DNA of 64,000 nucleotides from DSPP01 sp964607165 (GCA_964607165.1 CAZSIT010000012.1:4716-68715); one strand, 5' to 3'. Shown: positions 40,053 through 49,953, numbered from the stretch's first letter. The notes: generated from the sequence alone by a model not told the origin. Translations and numbers: made by a program.

Positions 40053-43000
40053 TTAACATCCCGGTGGCAATCCCAAAAAGACGGTATTCATTAAAATCAC
40101 GGCGTCTGCGGCAGTCAACCGGCCGTCGCAGTTCATATCCGCAAAGCAGAGCTCGCAGCCGAAAATCGAGAGGAAGATACAGTTGAGCTCCCGAACGACA
40201 TCGGCCGGAGTCAACAATCCATCGTCATTTATATCCCCTTTGAAAGCCGTGCAATTGATTACGGTCAGCCTAAGCGGGGTAAGCACCAGGGGAGTGGTGG
40301 GGTCGTTGGCGGCAGTCCTGATGCTGGTTTGGTAAGTACCGGCGGGCAGGCTTTTGGCGCTTATTTTTACGGTAACGTCCTGCGTGTTTCCGGGAGCTAC
40401 CACACCCGCAGCCGGAGCCACCGATAAATAGGAGGGCAGGCCGATAATTTGCCAGTTCAAATTTCCGAGCCCGGTATTTCCAATGGTCAGCGTGCGCGTG
40501 GTGCTGTCTCCCATAGGTAGCGTAACCTTAAAAGAATCGGGGGAAATCTGAACCAGGGCGGGGAGAGCCCCCAAACCGGCCAGTTGAACGGTTACGGTCG
40601 GGTCGGTGGAATCGGTGCTGGCAATGGAAAGAGCGCCGGTTTCCACTCCCGGCTGGGTGGGTGAAAAGCGCACGCGCAGGTTGTGTGAACCTCCTTGCGG
40701 GACATTGAAAACGGCCGGATCAAGGAGGGTGAAGTGCGAGTTATTGGAGGTTATTCCAGTCACTTCCAAAAGATCTGAACCGTCGTTGGAAACGGTCAAG
40801 GTCAGCGTGTCGGGGTAGTTGATATATACGGTTCCGAAGTCGAGCGTATCGTCGGATAAGACGATGTTGGGAGTGCCTATAACATGCAGCTGCACCGGGG
40901 TGGTGTCCTGCGGCTCATCCGGGTCGTTGCTGGAAATCAGGATGTTGGCGTTGTAATACCCACCGTCCAAGCCGACAGCATCGAAGGTAACCTCCACATT
41001 TAAAGAGGAGCCAGCCGGAACTGTACCGGAAGCAGGATTGGCCGACAGCCAGTCTACGCTACCAGCTACCCATTCGAAGGCGTTAGTTATCAACAGGGTT
41101 GCATCCGTGGCGGGGTTAACCCCCCAGGAGTCCACGGCGGAAGTAAAGAGCGGAAAACTAATGTCAACCCGCCGCCCACCTCCCGCCTCTTTTACTGCGG
41201 CCAGGGGAGTCCCATCGGTAAATGACGCCAATAAAGTTGCGCCTGGAGCAACGGTAGCGCCGTTGAGGAGCTTCGATCCGGAAATTAAGGTGCTTACTCC
41301 ATTCATAACCGGATGGCTTGGCTCAAAGACAGCCCCGAGCGAAAAGGCCCCTCCACCCTCGTAACTGAAGGCGGAAATCAACCAGTAATTGCCGGTGTTG
41401 AAGCGGCCCTGAACCGTCCAGCCACCCCCGGTGCCATTGGCGGCAAAGGCGATAAAAACATTGCCACCGGCATCCACGTAGTCAGCCAAAACGTTGCCTA
41501 TAGCGGCCGAACTCAACCACCCGTACCAGCCAAAGACGCCCACCGCATCAAACGCTTGCAGTTCAGCCAAGGTAGGAGTAATAAAATACCCGTTTATAGT
41601 TGTGACGGAAGCAAACCGGCCTGAATTTACCAAATATTGGGTGATGTTGTTAAGGTACAAATCACTGCCCGTGCCGTCCGCCCCGAGGACCGCTATGTTC
41701 CCGCTGCCGGAAGAAGCATAAAATCGCGCCACGGAATTTGGCTTATATTGCGCAGCCATCCCCCCGCTGATGCTGTTTTGCGGCCCAAAAGCAGGGTTAT
41801 CTCTTTCTAAATTAAACCTTGCGTTTAAGGAGGTAACCGCTGCGGCGACCCCTCCAATCGAAATATCAAAGGTCAAATCGCTATAACCAGAGTTTGAGAT
41901 AGTCAGAGTCTCAACTTTCATCTCCCCCGAATACAACTCGGCCTTCAAAGACTCGGGTGAAACCGAAATATCGGGCGGCAGGAGCCCCCGGCCCTGCAGG
42001 TAAACCGTAAGCGAAGGATCACCCGGGTCGTTGCTGGCGATGGTAAGCTGGCCGGTAAAGGAACCGGAGTCGGCCGGGGCGAAAGTCACAATCACATTTG
42101 TGTCTTGCCCAGGGTTTAAGCTGAATGCGGTCGGGTTGGGCGTGAAATTCGCATTGTCGGAACTGATGCTGCTTACCGTCAACAGGTCGGTGCCTTCGTT
42201 GGAGACAACCAAGGTTTCGGGGCGCGAGCCACCGACAAAGAGGTTGCCGTAATCGAGCGAGTCGTCGGAAAGAGCGATGTCCGGGGCGCCGGTAACGTGC
42301 AGGTGGGCCGGGGTGGTGTCCTGCGGCTCATCCGGGTCGTTTGAGGAAACGAGGATATTGGCGTAGTAATCTCCGCCAAACAAGCCGGTAGCATCGAAGG
42401 TGACTTCAACATCTAAAGAGGAGCCGGCCGGTATGGTGCCTGAAGTGGGAGCGGCCGAAAGCCAGTTGCCTCCGGCGACGGAAAAGGAATAATTGACCAG
42501 ATTGGCCAGCGGGTTGCCCATGCCACCGCCGCCCCCCCAGCCATAGGTGAGGGTGGTGACGATGACCCTGCCGCCTCCCAACTTATATTCCAACCAGGAA
42601 GCATCCTGGGTATTGTTCAAAACAATATGGCTCGCTCCGGGATAGTTGAACAGATGCCCGTGGTCAGTCGCACCCCAACTGTTAAAGTCGGCAGTGGTAA
42701 GCACCGCGCCACCGTAGGGCTGGCCGGTAATGTAGGAATGCCCCGGATCGGTGATGGTTTCCGCGTCGTGGGTCTGGCCGCCGAAACCGCCGGCATAATT
42801 GGCGTAGTTCGTCCCCAATGGGTCAATCCCCAACCCGTCGCCAATGTTGCCGCCGACGTTGAGGACCACTACCCCACCAGATTGGACGTAGGCGCTGATT
42901 TTGGACATATTATTAGTCAAATTGCTGTAGTCGGACCAGTCCGGTTCGCAATAGACCACCTTATATTGCTGCAAATCGGCGGTAGTCAGCGTGTTTAGGT

Positions 43001-46000
43001 CGAATTCCGAGGCCAACACGGAGCTGTAGCCGCCGAAAAAGGTTTTGTTTTTAAAATGGTCGATGATTAAAAAGTCGGCCGGAACCAAAGGTCTGGAGAT
43101 GCTTTTAGGAGCTGCCGAGTGCTGCGAAGAAGCCGTGGTCGGCGGGAGATCGGTCACGCTACGTGATGCGATCGGGTTCCAGCGGATAGCGGGAAGCCCG
43201 TTGGGGCCTTTGAGTGCCTGTAGCGCGGCCGTTTCAATGGTGATGTCAAAGGTCAAATCGCTGTAACCGCTGTTGGCGATGGTCAGCGTTTCGACTTTCA
43301 TTTCACCCGTGAACAAGTCGGCTTCCAGTGACTCGGGAGAAACCGAAATGTCGGGCGGCAGGAGCCCCCGGCCTTGCAGGTAAACCGAAAGTGAAGGCTC
43401 ATCCGGGTCATCGCTGGCGATGGTCAACTGGCCGGTAAAAGAACCGGAGTCGGCCGGGGTGAAAGTCACTATCACGTTTTGGTCATCCCCGGGGTTTAAG
43501 CTGAAGGCGGTTGGGTTGGGTGTGAAATTCGCATTGTCGGAACTGATGCTGCTTACCGTCAACAGGTCGGTGCCTTCGTTGGAGACAACCAAGGTTTCGG
43601 GGCGCGAGCCACCGACGAAGACGTTGCCGTAATCGAGCGAGTCGTCGGAAAGAGCAATGTCCGGAGCGCCGGTGACGTGCAGATGGGCCGGGGTGGTGTC
43701 CTGCGGCTCATCCGGGTCGTTAGAAGAGACAAGGATATTGGCGTAGTAGTCGCCGCCGTTTAGGCCGGTGGCGTCAAAGGTGACCTCAATTTCAGCCGAA
43801 GAGCCGGCGGGTATGACCCCGGAGTCAGGATTAGTCGAAAGCCAATCTGGCGCTCCCGAGAAGGCCAAAGCATTATCGATCACCGTTTGCAAAACCGCGA
43901 AATCGGTCGGATTGCTCCAGTAGAATTCGAAAGGAGAGTTAAGGAAGTAGATGAGCAGCCCGCTGCCAATTTTTTTGTTCATCAAATCGGGAAAGCCGTC
44001 GCCGTTAATGGCGGCCACTTCGGCCAGGGCATCGTTAACCCGCAACATATAGAACGCCGCGCTGGGGTCGGTGAAGGTGTACGGACTGGGCAAACCGGCC
44101 GCAAGCGGATGGGAGGGGTCGGAAACCTGGAGATGTGGGGTGGTCGAAACCGTCCAACCCTGCTGACCGGTGTGAGACAAAAGATAAAGCTGCATACCGT
44201 TGTAGTAGGGAAGAAGACTGGTGCCGCCTATCATTATCAGTTTTTTACCGCTGGAAGCGGCGTTGGCTAAAGCCTGTACGTCGGGCTCTTCTACCGCGCC
44301 GCCATCCATAGCGACAATAATTGTGGTGTAGGGTGAAAAATCGATACCGGTGAAGACATCGGTTTGAATCAAATCATACGCAACTGACAGGTTGTTCAGC
44401 GCCTGTTCCACGGAGCCCAGTACTGGAATGGTGGACAAAAGCAGCACTTCCGGGGGTGCGGCGGAGGTGGAGGAACGGGCTGATAAGGTCTGAAATGGCA
44501 AGCCTCCGGAGCTGGTTTGGGTCAAAACTTCAGCGGAGATCTCCTTTGCCAGCATGGATAAATTCGGGCGGACGCCGGCTGGAGCTGGAGGTTCACTCGA
44601 ATTTCGGGAACGATTAATGATTTTTGCATTCGCGAAAAGGATAGTGTCATCCTCCACGGCGATATCAAAGATGAGGTCGCTGTAGCCGGTGTTGGCGATG
44701 GTCAGCGTTTCGACTTTCATTTCGCCGGTGAATAAGTCGGCTTCCAACGAATCGGGCGAGACCGAAATGTCGGGTGGGAGTATGCCCGTGCCGGTCAAAT
44801 AAACGGTCAGACTATCCTCATCCGGGTCGTTGCTGAGGATGGTAAGGTTCCCGGTGAACATACCGGTATCGACCGGGGTAAAGGTTACCAATACCAACTG
44901 GCTGTCGTCCGGATTCAAGTTAAAGCTGCTAATGTTTACCGTGAAATCCGGATTGTCGGAGGTAATACTGCTGACCATAACCACATCGGTTCCAGGGTCT
45001 TTGACCACCAGGGTTTCAGTGCGGGAACCGCTGGTGAAAACCTCGCCATAGTCCAGTGTATCGTCCGAAAGGGCGATGTCCGGCGCCCCGGTTACGTGCA
45101 AGTGAGCGGGGGTGGTGTCCTGGGCCTCGTCCGGGTCGTTAGAGGAAACAATAACGTTGGCGTAGTAGTCGCCGCCGTTTAAGCCGGTGGCGTCAAAAGT
45201 TACTTCAACATCCAAGCTGTTGCTGGCCGGAATGGCGCCCGAATCGGGGTTGGCGGCCAGCCAGTTCAGGACGTCGCCGCTTTGAAAGGTGTCGCCGCAA
45301 AAACCGCTAAAGCTTCGTATGGCCACCCCTCCCGGCAGGAAACCAGATAGAGTCGCAGCTACGGTGTTGAGCAGGGTTGTTCCGTCGGAAGCATAGAGGC
45401 GCCCGGTAACGGCTGCGCCTTCTTCGAACGTAATTTCCAGTTTGTACCAGGTTCCGAAAGTCCACACCTGGGGGACTGAAGCGAGTGGAGAAAAGCCGTA
45501 ACCGGCGTTTTCCTGGATAATTAGCTCATTGGTATTTGCGCCGGCCACCAACGACCAGGCTCCCCCGGCAGTTGCGCCAAACCCCATATAAATGCGCCCC
45601 GAACCCGGTTTTATCCAGAGTGAAAGCTTTTCACCGGGATTGCCGATCGTGACGTCAGTCCGGTAGTGCCATTCCGGGTCGGAAATTCCCTGCGCGCCAT
45701 CGTGGGCACAGCCTGCCGAGATTAGGCCGCTCACGGGGAATACCTGCACCCAGGGAGACCAAGGCCAAGGGTCAAGTCGCTCAAAATCTTCAATCAGCGG
45801 AAGGGCAGCACTTAGAGAGAAAGCAGCATTCAGATTTGCTCCAGCCATTGGTGCGGAAACCAGCGCTTCGGTTCTGTTTTTTACCGGCCCGGATGGGAAC
45901 CTTTGACGATAGGTGGCTTCATCGAAACCGTTGGCTTCCCAAACGGAAAGACCGGCATCAAAGCTGCCCACCGAGGCAGCCCGGTCTATTGTTTTTACGG

Positions 46001-48056
46001 CAAGCGGTTTTAGCGCGGCGGCGAGCGGCGCACTGAATTTGACCGAGATGTCAAAATCCAAATCGCTGCCGCCGCTGTTGGAGACGGTCAAAGTTTCAAC
46101 TTTAGTCGCTCCGGTAAGCAAGTCGGCATCCAAGGAGTCGGGAGCGGTTGAAATGTCGGGCGGAATCAGGCCGGTTCCAAGCAAAGCAACGGTCACGGTC
46201 GGGTTGGAAGTGTCGCTGCTTAATATAGTTAACGTTCCGCTGCTTGGCCCAGCCGAGGCGGGATTGAAAGCGACTTTCACCCCTCGGCCGTTGCCCCCCG
46301 GCAGGTCGAATGAAGTGACATCCGGAGTGAAATCGGTGTTGGAGGACTGAATGTTTGTGACATGCAAAGTTTCCGGATAACCGAGATTTCGAATATTGAC
46401 TGTAAGCGTTTCGGGATTACCCAGAAATATATTGCCGTAATCCAGCGTATCGGGAGAAACGCTTATTTTCGGCGGGCTGCCGACGGCAATGAAAACCGCC
46501 CGGGTGGTGTAGCCCTGGTGTATTCCGGTTCGATTATCGTTCCAGCAGGGCCAGACTATGCCGTTTTTGGCCGCCACGCCGATGTAGTCTCCTGAATAGC
46601 CGCCCGCCAGTCCGGGGATGGAAGCGGGCTTGAAGGCCTGGTCGCTGATTAAAACGTCCTCAAAGGTAAACCCGCCATCCAGCGAGGTGGAGACATACAC
46701 CTGCGCCGAGTCGTTTGCCGGAAAGTTGCGGCTGTCGTAATAAACTATGTAAAGGGCGCCGGTGGCCGGGTCGCAGGCAATCCAGGAAAACCACTGGTCT
46801 TTGCTGCTGACATCCTGATTCACTTTTAAGGGGGTGCTCCAGGAGCTGCCGCCGTTGGTGGAGCGCACCAGGAAAACATCCGGAGTGGTGGGGTTTTTTG
46901 CCGGATAGACGATGTAAATCCAGCCGTTGCGTGCGCCGCCGCTGCGGTCAACCGCCATCGAAGGAAAGCTGTTGACCCGGATAGTGTTACCACCTTTGTT
47001 CAGGGTACCGCGAATGTCGGCCACATCGGTGATGCTGACGGCCGTTCCCCAAGAGGAGCCGCCGTTGGTTGATTTGTTGAAGCCGAGATGGGTGGTGGCA
47101 GTCGGAAAAACATCATATCCGGACCAGGTTCCGTACACTTCGCCGTTGGGCCCGACGGCCAGATTGACCCCCTGCCCAAATTGGGCCCCGACCGATCCGC
47201 TGATTGGAACCGGCACGGAAAAGCTTAGCCCCCGGTTGATGGAGCGGGAAAGCATAACGTTGGGGGCAGCAACATTAAAATCGGTGTAGGCGGTGTATAA
47301 GAAATTTTCAAACGCGCCGCCCGGGTTTACGTCGATGGTCATATGGTTTTTGTCGTTGCCGGTTGAAGCGTTGGGCAGGGAGACTTGAGTCCAGTTGGTT
47401 CCGTTATTCGTGGACCGGGCCATTACGACCTCGTGGGTCCCCCCAATTAGCAGGGTATTGAAAAACAGGTTGCCATCCAGGTCGATTCCGACCGACGGGT
47501 CGGACATAAACTGGCCCAAATTGGTATGGGTCGGCAAGGTGTCGCCGCCCAACCAAGTGGTGCCGCCGTTGGTGGTGTAATACCATCCCTGGCTGATAAG
47601 GGCTACCGGATTGGAAGCTGCGTTTGAACCGGCCAGGACGACGTCGGGATTATTGGGATGGGTCCATATCGTCATCTCGCTTTGGGTAGTGGTTGGGTTG
47701 GGATGCATCCGAATGTTCGGAAAAATCACCGCTTTCTGGTTTTGCAGCTTAACCTCATGCGGCCCGGCTGGCCCCTGAACTTCGCGGATAATCGGGGGAG
47801 GGATAGTTTTTGCTCCGAGGGTCTCCGGCATCGGCACTATCTTTGACCAGCGCGGGTCTGGTCCTTTGGCCAAAAGTTCTTCCAAAGTGGAAGGGGACGC
47901 TTTTTTCTCTTCCGCAAAAGCCAAGGGGGAGAACGCGCTTAGTAAAAACAGAAAAGAAAAAGAGCAAAAAGTGGAAAATGTCAGAAACTTGTTTATTAAA
48001 CTGGTACTTCTTTGAATTGGTGTGAACCGGCCGAAATTCGTTAGCCTTCTTTGCAT
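40053..48056 (-). CDS. giant secreted sialidase-like/ASH-repeat protein with dockerin-like end
   Basis: A 2,667-residue protein. Signal peptide: LTFSTFCSFSFLFLLSAFSPLAFA. A sialidase/BNR-like beta-propeller follows at about 90-535 (Asp-box-like GTNWTQ, GGSSWSTP). Alternating ASH/immunoglobulin-like modules come next; each pair has APDIALSDDSLDYGNVFVGG then DISVSPESLEADLFTGEM. Between them are a jelly-roll-like module (about 760-900) and three Rossmann or glutamine-amidotransferase-like modules (around VLLLSTIPVLGSVEQ, FLIIDHFKNKTFFGG and IAVLGADGTGSDLYLNN). The C-terminus is dockerin-like (KGDINDDGLLTPADVVRE, MNCDGRLTAADAVILMN). The start ATG 48056 has AGAGG upstream. Near-identical DNA in the module pairs (41930-42430 versus 43310-43830) shows recent internal duplication. 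A cell-surface adhesin or glycan-active protein is inferred. Confidence 0.85.
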   Translation of the reverse strand: MQRRLTNFGRFTPIQRSTSLINKFLTFSTFCSFSFLFLLSAFSPLAFAEEKKASPSTLEELLAKGPDPRWSKIVPMPETLGAKTIPPPIIREVQGPAGPHEVKLQNQKAVIFPNIRMHPNPTTTQSEMTIWTHPNNPDVVLAGSNAASNPVALISQGWYYTTNGGTTWLGGDTLPTHTNLGQFMSDPSVGIDLDGNLFFNTLLIGGTHEVVMARSTNNGTNWTQVSLPNASTGNDKNHMTIDVNPGGAFENFLYTAYTDFNVAAPNVMLSRSINRGLSFSVPVPISGSVGAQFGQGVNLAVGPNGEVYGTWSGYDVFPTATTHLGFNKSTNGGSSWGTAVSITDVADIRGTLNKGGNTIRVNSFPSMAVDRSGGARNGWIYIVYPAKNPTTPDVFLVRSTNGGSSWSTPLKVNQDVSSKDQWFSWIACDPATGALYIVYYDSRNFPANDSAQVYVSTSLDGGFTFEDVLISDQAFKPASIPGLAGGYSGDYIGVAAKNGIVWPCWNDNRTGIHQGYTTRAVFIAVGSPPKISVSPDTLDYGNIFLGNPETLTVNIRNLGYPETLHVTNIQSSNTDFTPDVTSFDLPGGNGRGVKVAFNPASAGPSSGTLTILSSDTSNPTVTVALLGTGLIPPDISTAPDSLDADLLTGATKVETLTVSNSGGSDLDFDISVKFSAPLAAALKPLAVKTIDRAASVGSFDAGLSVWEANGFDEATYRQRFPSGPVKNRTEALVSAPMAGANLNAAFSLSAALPLIEDFERLDPWPWSPWVQVFPVSGLISAGCAHDGAQGISDPEWHYRTDVTIGNPGEKLSLWIKPGSGRIYMGFGATAGGAWSLVAGANTNELIIQENAGYGFSPLASVPQVWTFGTWYKLEITFEEGAAVTGRLYASDGTTLLNTVAATLSGFLPGGVAIRSFSGFCGDTFQSGDVLNWLAANPDSGAIPASNSLDVEVTFDATGLNGGDYYANVIVSSNDPDEAQDTTPAHLHVTGAPDIALSDDTLDYGEVFTSGSRTETLVVKDPGTDVVMVSSITSDNPDFTVNISSFNLNPDDSQLVLVTFTPVDTGMFTGNLTILSNDPDEDSLTVYLTGTGILPPDISVSPDSLEADLFTGEMKVETLTIANTGYSDLIFDIAVEDDTILFANAKIINRSRNSSEPPAPAGVRPNLSMLAKEISAEVLTQTSSGGLPFQTLSARSSTSAAPPEVLLLSTIPVLGSVEQALNNLSVAYDLIQTDVFTGIDFSPYTTIIVAMDGGAVEEPDVQALANAASSGKKLIMIGGTSLLPYYNGMQLYLLSHTGQQGWTVSTTPHLQVSDPSHPLAAGLPSPYTFTDPSAAFYMLRVNDALAEVAAINGDGFPDLMNKKIGSGLLIYFLNSPFEFYWSNPTDFAVLQTVIDNALAFSGAPDWLSTNPDSGVIPAGSSAEIEVTFDATGLNGGDYYANILVSSNDPDEPQDTTPAHLHVTGAPDIALSDDSLDYGNVFVGGSRPETLVVSNEGTDLLTVSSISSDNANFTPNPTAFSLNPGDDQNVIVTFTPADSGSFTGQLTIASDDPDEPSLSVYLQGRGLLPPDISVSPESLEADLFTGEMKVETLTIANSGYSDLTFDITIETAALQALKGPNGLPAIRWNPIASRSVTDLPPTTASSQHSAAPKSISRPLVPADFLIIDHFKNKTFFGGYSSVLASEFDLNTLTTADLQQYKVVYCEPDWSDYSNLTNNMSKISAYVQSGGVVVLNVGGNIGDGLGIDPLGTNYANYAGGFGGQTHDAETITDPGHSYITGQPYGGAVLTTADFNSWGATDHGHLFNYPGASHIVLNNTQDASWLEYKLGGGRVIVTTLTYGWGGGGGMGNPLANLVNYSFSVAGGNWLSAAPTSGTIPAGSSLDVEVTFDATGLFGGDYYANILVSSNDPDEPQDTTPAHLHVTGAPDIALSDDSLDYGNLFVGGSRPETLVVSNEGTDLLTVSSISSDNANFTPNPTAFSLNPGQDTNVIVTFAPADSGSFTGQLTIASNDPGDPSLTVYLQGRGLLPPDISVSPESLKAELYSGEMKVETLTISNSGYSDLTFDISIGGVAAAVTSLNARFNLERDNPAFGPQNSISGGMAAQYKPNSVARFYASSGSGNIAVLGADGTGSDLYLNNITQYLVNSGRFASVTTINGYFITPTLAELQAFDAVGVFGWYGWLSSAAIGNVLADYVDAGGNVFIAFAANGTGGGWTVQGRFNTGNYWLISAFSYEGGGAFSLGAVFEPSHPVMNGVSTLISGSKLLNGATVAPGATLLASFTDGTPLAAVKEAGGGRRVDISFPLFTSAVDSWGVNPATDATLLITNAFEWVAGSVDWLSANPASGTVPAGSSLNVEVTFDAVGLDGGYYNANILISSNDPDEPQDTTPVQLHVIGTPNIVLSDDTLDFGTVYINYPDTLTLTVSNDGSDLLEVTGITSNNSHFTLLDPAVFNVPQGGSHNLRVRFSPTQPGVETGALSIASTDSTDPTVTVQLAGLGALPALVQISPDSFKVTLPMGDSTTRTLTIGNTGLGNLNWQIIGLPSYLSVAPAAGVVAPGNTQDVTVKISAKSLPAGTYQTSIRTAANDPTTPLVLTPLRLTVINCTAFKGDINDDGLLTPADVVRELNCIFLSIFGCELCFADMNCDGRLTAADAVILMNTVFLGLPPGC
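41930..43830. repeat. internal near-identical module repeats in the giant gene
   Basis: Segments around 41930-42430 and 43310-43830 share long runs of identical bases, including those coding for SNEGTDLLTVSSISSDNANF and DPDEPQDTTPAHLHV. The DNA between them codes for different inserted domains. More diverged copies lie near 44700-45200, 46100-46450 and 40560-40930. Confidence 0.8.
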
Positions 48057-48205
48057 TTCTGCCTCTCTGGGGGTTTTTAGCCCCCGTTGTGCGCCAAGCG
48101 CGTTTGTTGTTGAATGCCTAAAAAGTTGCTCCATCCTTCATTACATAAAGAGGCTTTTAAAGCAACATCCCACCCGCCTGCCAAAAATTCCTCTGTACCA
48201 ATCGT

Positions 48206-48234
48206 AAGTAACATCCTTATACCTAATTTGTCAA
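48206..48234 (-). promoter_or_regulatory. candidate promoter of the giant secreted protein gene
   Basis: On the minus strand TTGACA (48234-48229) and TTACTT (48211-48206) are separated by 17 bp in an AT-rich context. The distance to the ATG at 48056 implies a leader of about 140 nt. Confidence 0.4.
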
Positions 48235-48333
48235 GCAGAATTTGGCTTGTGAAAAAAATAACTAAGTGGGCGTTTCCTGGAGTGAAGATGTCAGGCAGGC
48301 TTCGATTTGAAAGTTGAATCATCCCTTGCTTCC

Positions 48334-48372
48334 CAATAAAAAACCCGCCCCAACTTTTCCGGGGCGGGTTAA
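48334..48372 (-). terminator. rho-independent terminator of the small cysteine-rich gene
   Basis: On the minus strand AACCCGCCCC (48370-48361), a 9-nt loop, GGGGCGGGTT (48351-48342) and then TTTTTTATT. It begins 23 bp after the stop of the gene ending at 48395. Confidence 0.88.
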
Positions 48373-48394
48373 TAAAACAAAGGAATGAGGCTTT

Positions 48395-48670
48395 TTACTC
48401 CGGCACGGGCAGGTTGTTATCCGCGCAGAGGTGCTGGATGCGGGCTTTGGGTACCATCGGGTCGCCGGAAATCTTGGCGACCGTGAAGTTGCAGCCGTGA
48501 ATGCAAGGGCTGCCGTTGGGAACCACGCAATCGCTGGTTACCCGGAAAAAGCGCGGAAATTCAGTATCCACGTAACAACCCGGTTCACAAACGTCATTCC
48601 AATTGCAATACGTAATACCTCTGGACGTGGTGCCCGAGGTTTGGGTCTGCGTCGACTTGGTTTGCGGCAT
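48395..48670 (-). CDS. small seven-cysteine protein of unknown function
   Basis: A 91-residue protein with cysteines at 22, 28, 32, 48, 56, 60 and 82. Visible motifs are YCNWNDVCEPGCYVD and CVVPNGSPCIHGCNF. It has a Thr/Ser/Gln-rich N-terminus of about 18 residues and no signal peptide. An ideal ribosome site (AGGAGG, 7 nt from ATG 48670) and a strong terminator mark it as a real, probably well-expressed single-gene unit. The spacing of CxxxC pairs would suit zinc or disulphide binding, and a leader-like N-terminus followed by a Cys-rich core also recalls modified peptide precursors. No modification enzyme is nearby, so this is left open. Confidence 0.8.
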   Translation of the reverse strand: MPQTKSTQTQTSGTTSRGITYCNWNDVCEPGCYVDTEFPRFFRVTSDCVVPNGSPCIHGCNFTVAKISGDPMVPKARIQHLCADNNLPVPE

Positions 48671-48855
48671 CGTTAACCTCCTGTAAAAAGTTTATCCTCC
48701 CGCGGCATTGCGAGTAGGAGCAATAATTGTATCGGCATAGAGGGATTATTTCTTGACCAACGTTTGCTCCCTCTTTTATTGTGGAGTGCAACCTGCCCGA
48801 AAGCTGACCAAAATCAGCTTTTAATTTTAGCATAATGATGTATCATAGAGGGGCT

Positions 48856-49929
48856 ATGAACAGGAAAGTGAATTTGTCATTTGCGGGAGGGGCGATTCTT
48901 CTTATTTATCTATCATTATCCCGACTTTTCGCACAAAACGGGCCGGATGCCCCTTGGCCCGCCACAGGCGGACCGAAAGAAAAACATCTCTCCAACATAC
49001 GCCAGCTTACCTTCGGCGGGGAGAATGCCGAAGCTTATTTTTCTGCAGATGATTCCAAACTGATTTTTCAATATCACAACGGCAGCGATTCCTGCGACCA
49101 GATTTACATAATGAACGTGGATGGCTCGAACAAACATCTGGTTTCCACCGGCAAAGGGCGCTGCACCTGCGGTTATTTTTTTCCGGACGGCAAAAGAATT
49201 TTGTTTTCCTCGACCCATCTGGCCGACTCGGCCTGCCCGCCGAAACCGGACTATTCGCAGGGGTACGTTTGGCCGCTTTACAACTATGATGTTTTCACCT
49301 CCGACTCGGATGGCTCCAACCTCAAACGTTTAACTACCAAGATAGGTTACGAAGCGGAAGCAACCATTTCCAGGGACGGCCAAAAAATAATTTTCACCTA
49401 CTACAACGGTTTGGATCTGGATATCTACTCGATGAATGCAGATGGTTCAGAGCTTCTGCAGCTGACCAATGAACAGGGCTACGATGGCGGGGCCTTTTTC
49501 TCCTATGACGGCAAAAAAATCGTTTACCGTGCTTACCATCCCAAACTCGCGTTGGCTAAGCAGGATTATTTTTTCCTGGCTCAACAAGGTTTTATACGCC
49601 CCCGAGTGCTAGAAATTTTCGTGATGGATGCGGACGGGAAAAACAAGCGTCAAGTTACCAACAACGGTGCAGCCAACTTCGCCCCGTACTTTTTTCCGGA
49701 CGGAAAACGCATTATTTTTGCTTCCAATATGCATGACCCGAAAGGACGGAACTTCGATTTGTATATGATTAGGACCAACGGGAGGGGATTGAGGCGCATC
49801 ACCTACAACGACACCTTCGACGGTTTTCCGATGTTTTCCTCGGACGGAAAAAAGTTGGTCTTCGCGTCAAACCGCAACGGTAAAATTCAAGGCGAGACCA
49901 ACATTTTTATCGCCGATTGGATAGAGTAA
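48856..49929 (+). CDS. secreted TolB-like beta-propeller protein
   Basis: A 357-residue protein with a signal peptide (FAGGAILLIYLSLSRLFA) and six TolB/WD40-like repeats, each with a blade ending such as FFPDGKRILFSS, SRDGQKIIFTYYNG, SYDGKKIVYRAYH, FFPDGKRIIFASN or SSDGKKLVFASNRNG. It binds a partner or peptide in the periplasm by analogy with TolB, but no Tol-Pal genes are present. ATG 48856 follows AGAGGGG; the upstream ATG at 48838 is less likely. Its stop codon lies inside a perfect palindrome (49926-49953) shared with the convergent methyltransferase gene. Confidence 0.88.
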   Translation: MNRKVNLSFAGGAILLIYLSLSRLFAQNGPDAPWPATGGPKEKHLSNIRQLTFGGENAEAYFSADDSKLIFQYHNGSDSCDQIYIMNVDGSNKHLVSTGKGRCTCGYFFPDGKRILFSSTHLADSACPPKPDYSQGYVWPLYNYDVFTSDSDGSNLKRLTTKIGYEAEATISRDGQKIIFTYYNGLDLDIYSMNADGSELLQLTNEQGYDGGAFFSYDGKKIVYRAYHPKLALAKQDYFFLAQQGFIRPRVLEIFVMDADGKNKRQVTNNGAANFAPYFFPDGKRIIFASNMHDPKGRNFDLYMIRTNGRGLRRITYNDTFDGFPMFSSDGKKLVFASNRNGKIQGETNIFIADWIE

Positions 49930-49953
49930 GGGCGGTTCGCGAACCGCCCTTAC
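49926..49953. repeat. palindrome supplying stop codons to two convergent genes
   Basis: GTAAGGGCGGTTCG followed by CGAACCGCCCTTAC is a perfect 28-bp palindrome of the REP-like type. TAA at 49927-49929 is the stop of the TolB-like gene, and TAA on the other strand (49952-49950) is the stop of the methyltransferase gene. A close copy is at 61929-61956. Confidence 0.9.

Larger units (their letters stand above)
48057..48394. other. intergenic region upstream of the giant gene
   Basis: Contains a candidate minus-strand promoter (48206-48234) and a strong terminator (48334-48372) of the small cysteine-rich gene, both on the minus strand. No gene is supported; the short open frames are weak. Confidence 0.6.

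Noticed and set aside
49926..49953. Ordinary bidirectional terminator
   Set aside because: There is no T tract on either strand and the palindrome recurs at 61929-61956 away from gene ends, so it is treated as a repeat element.
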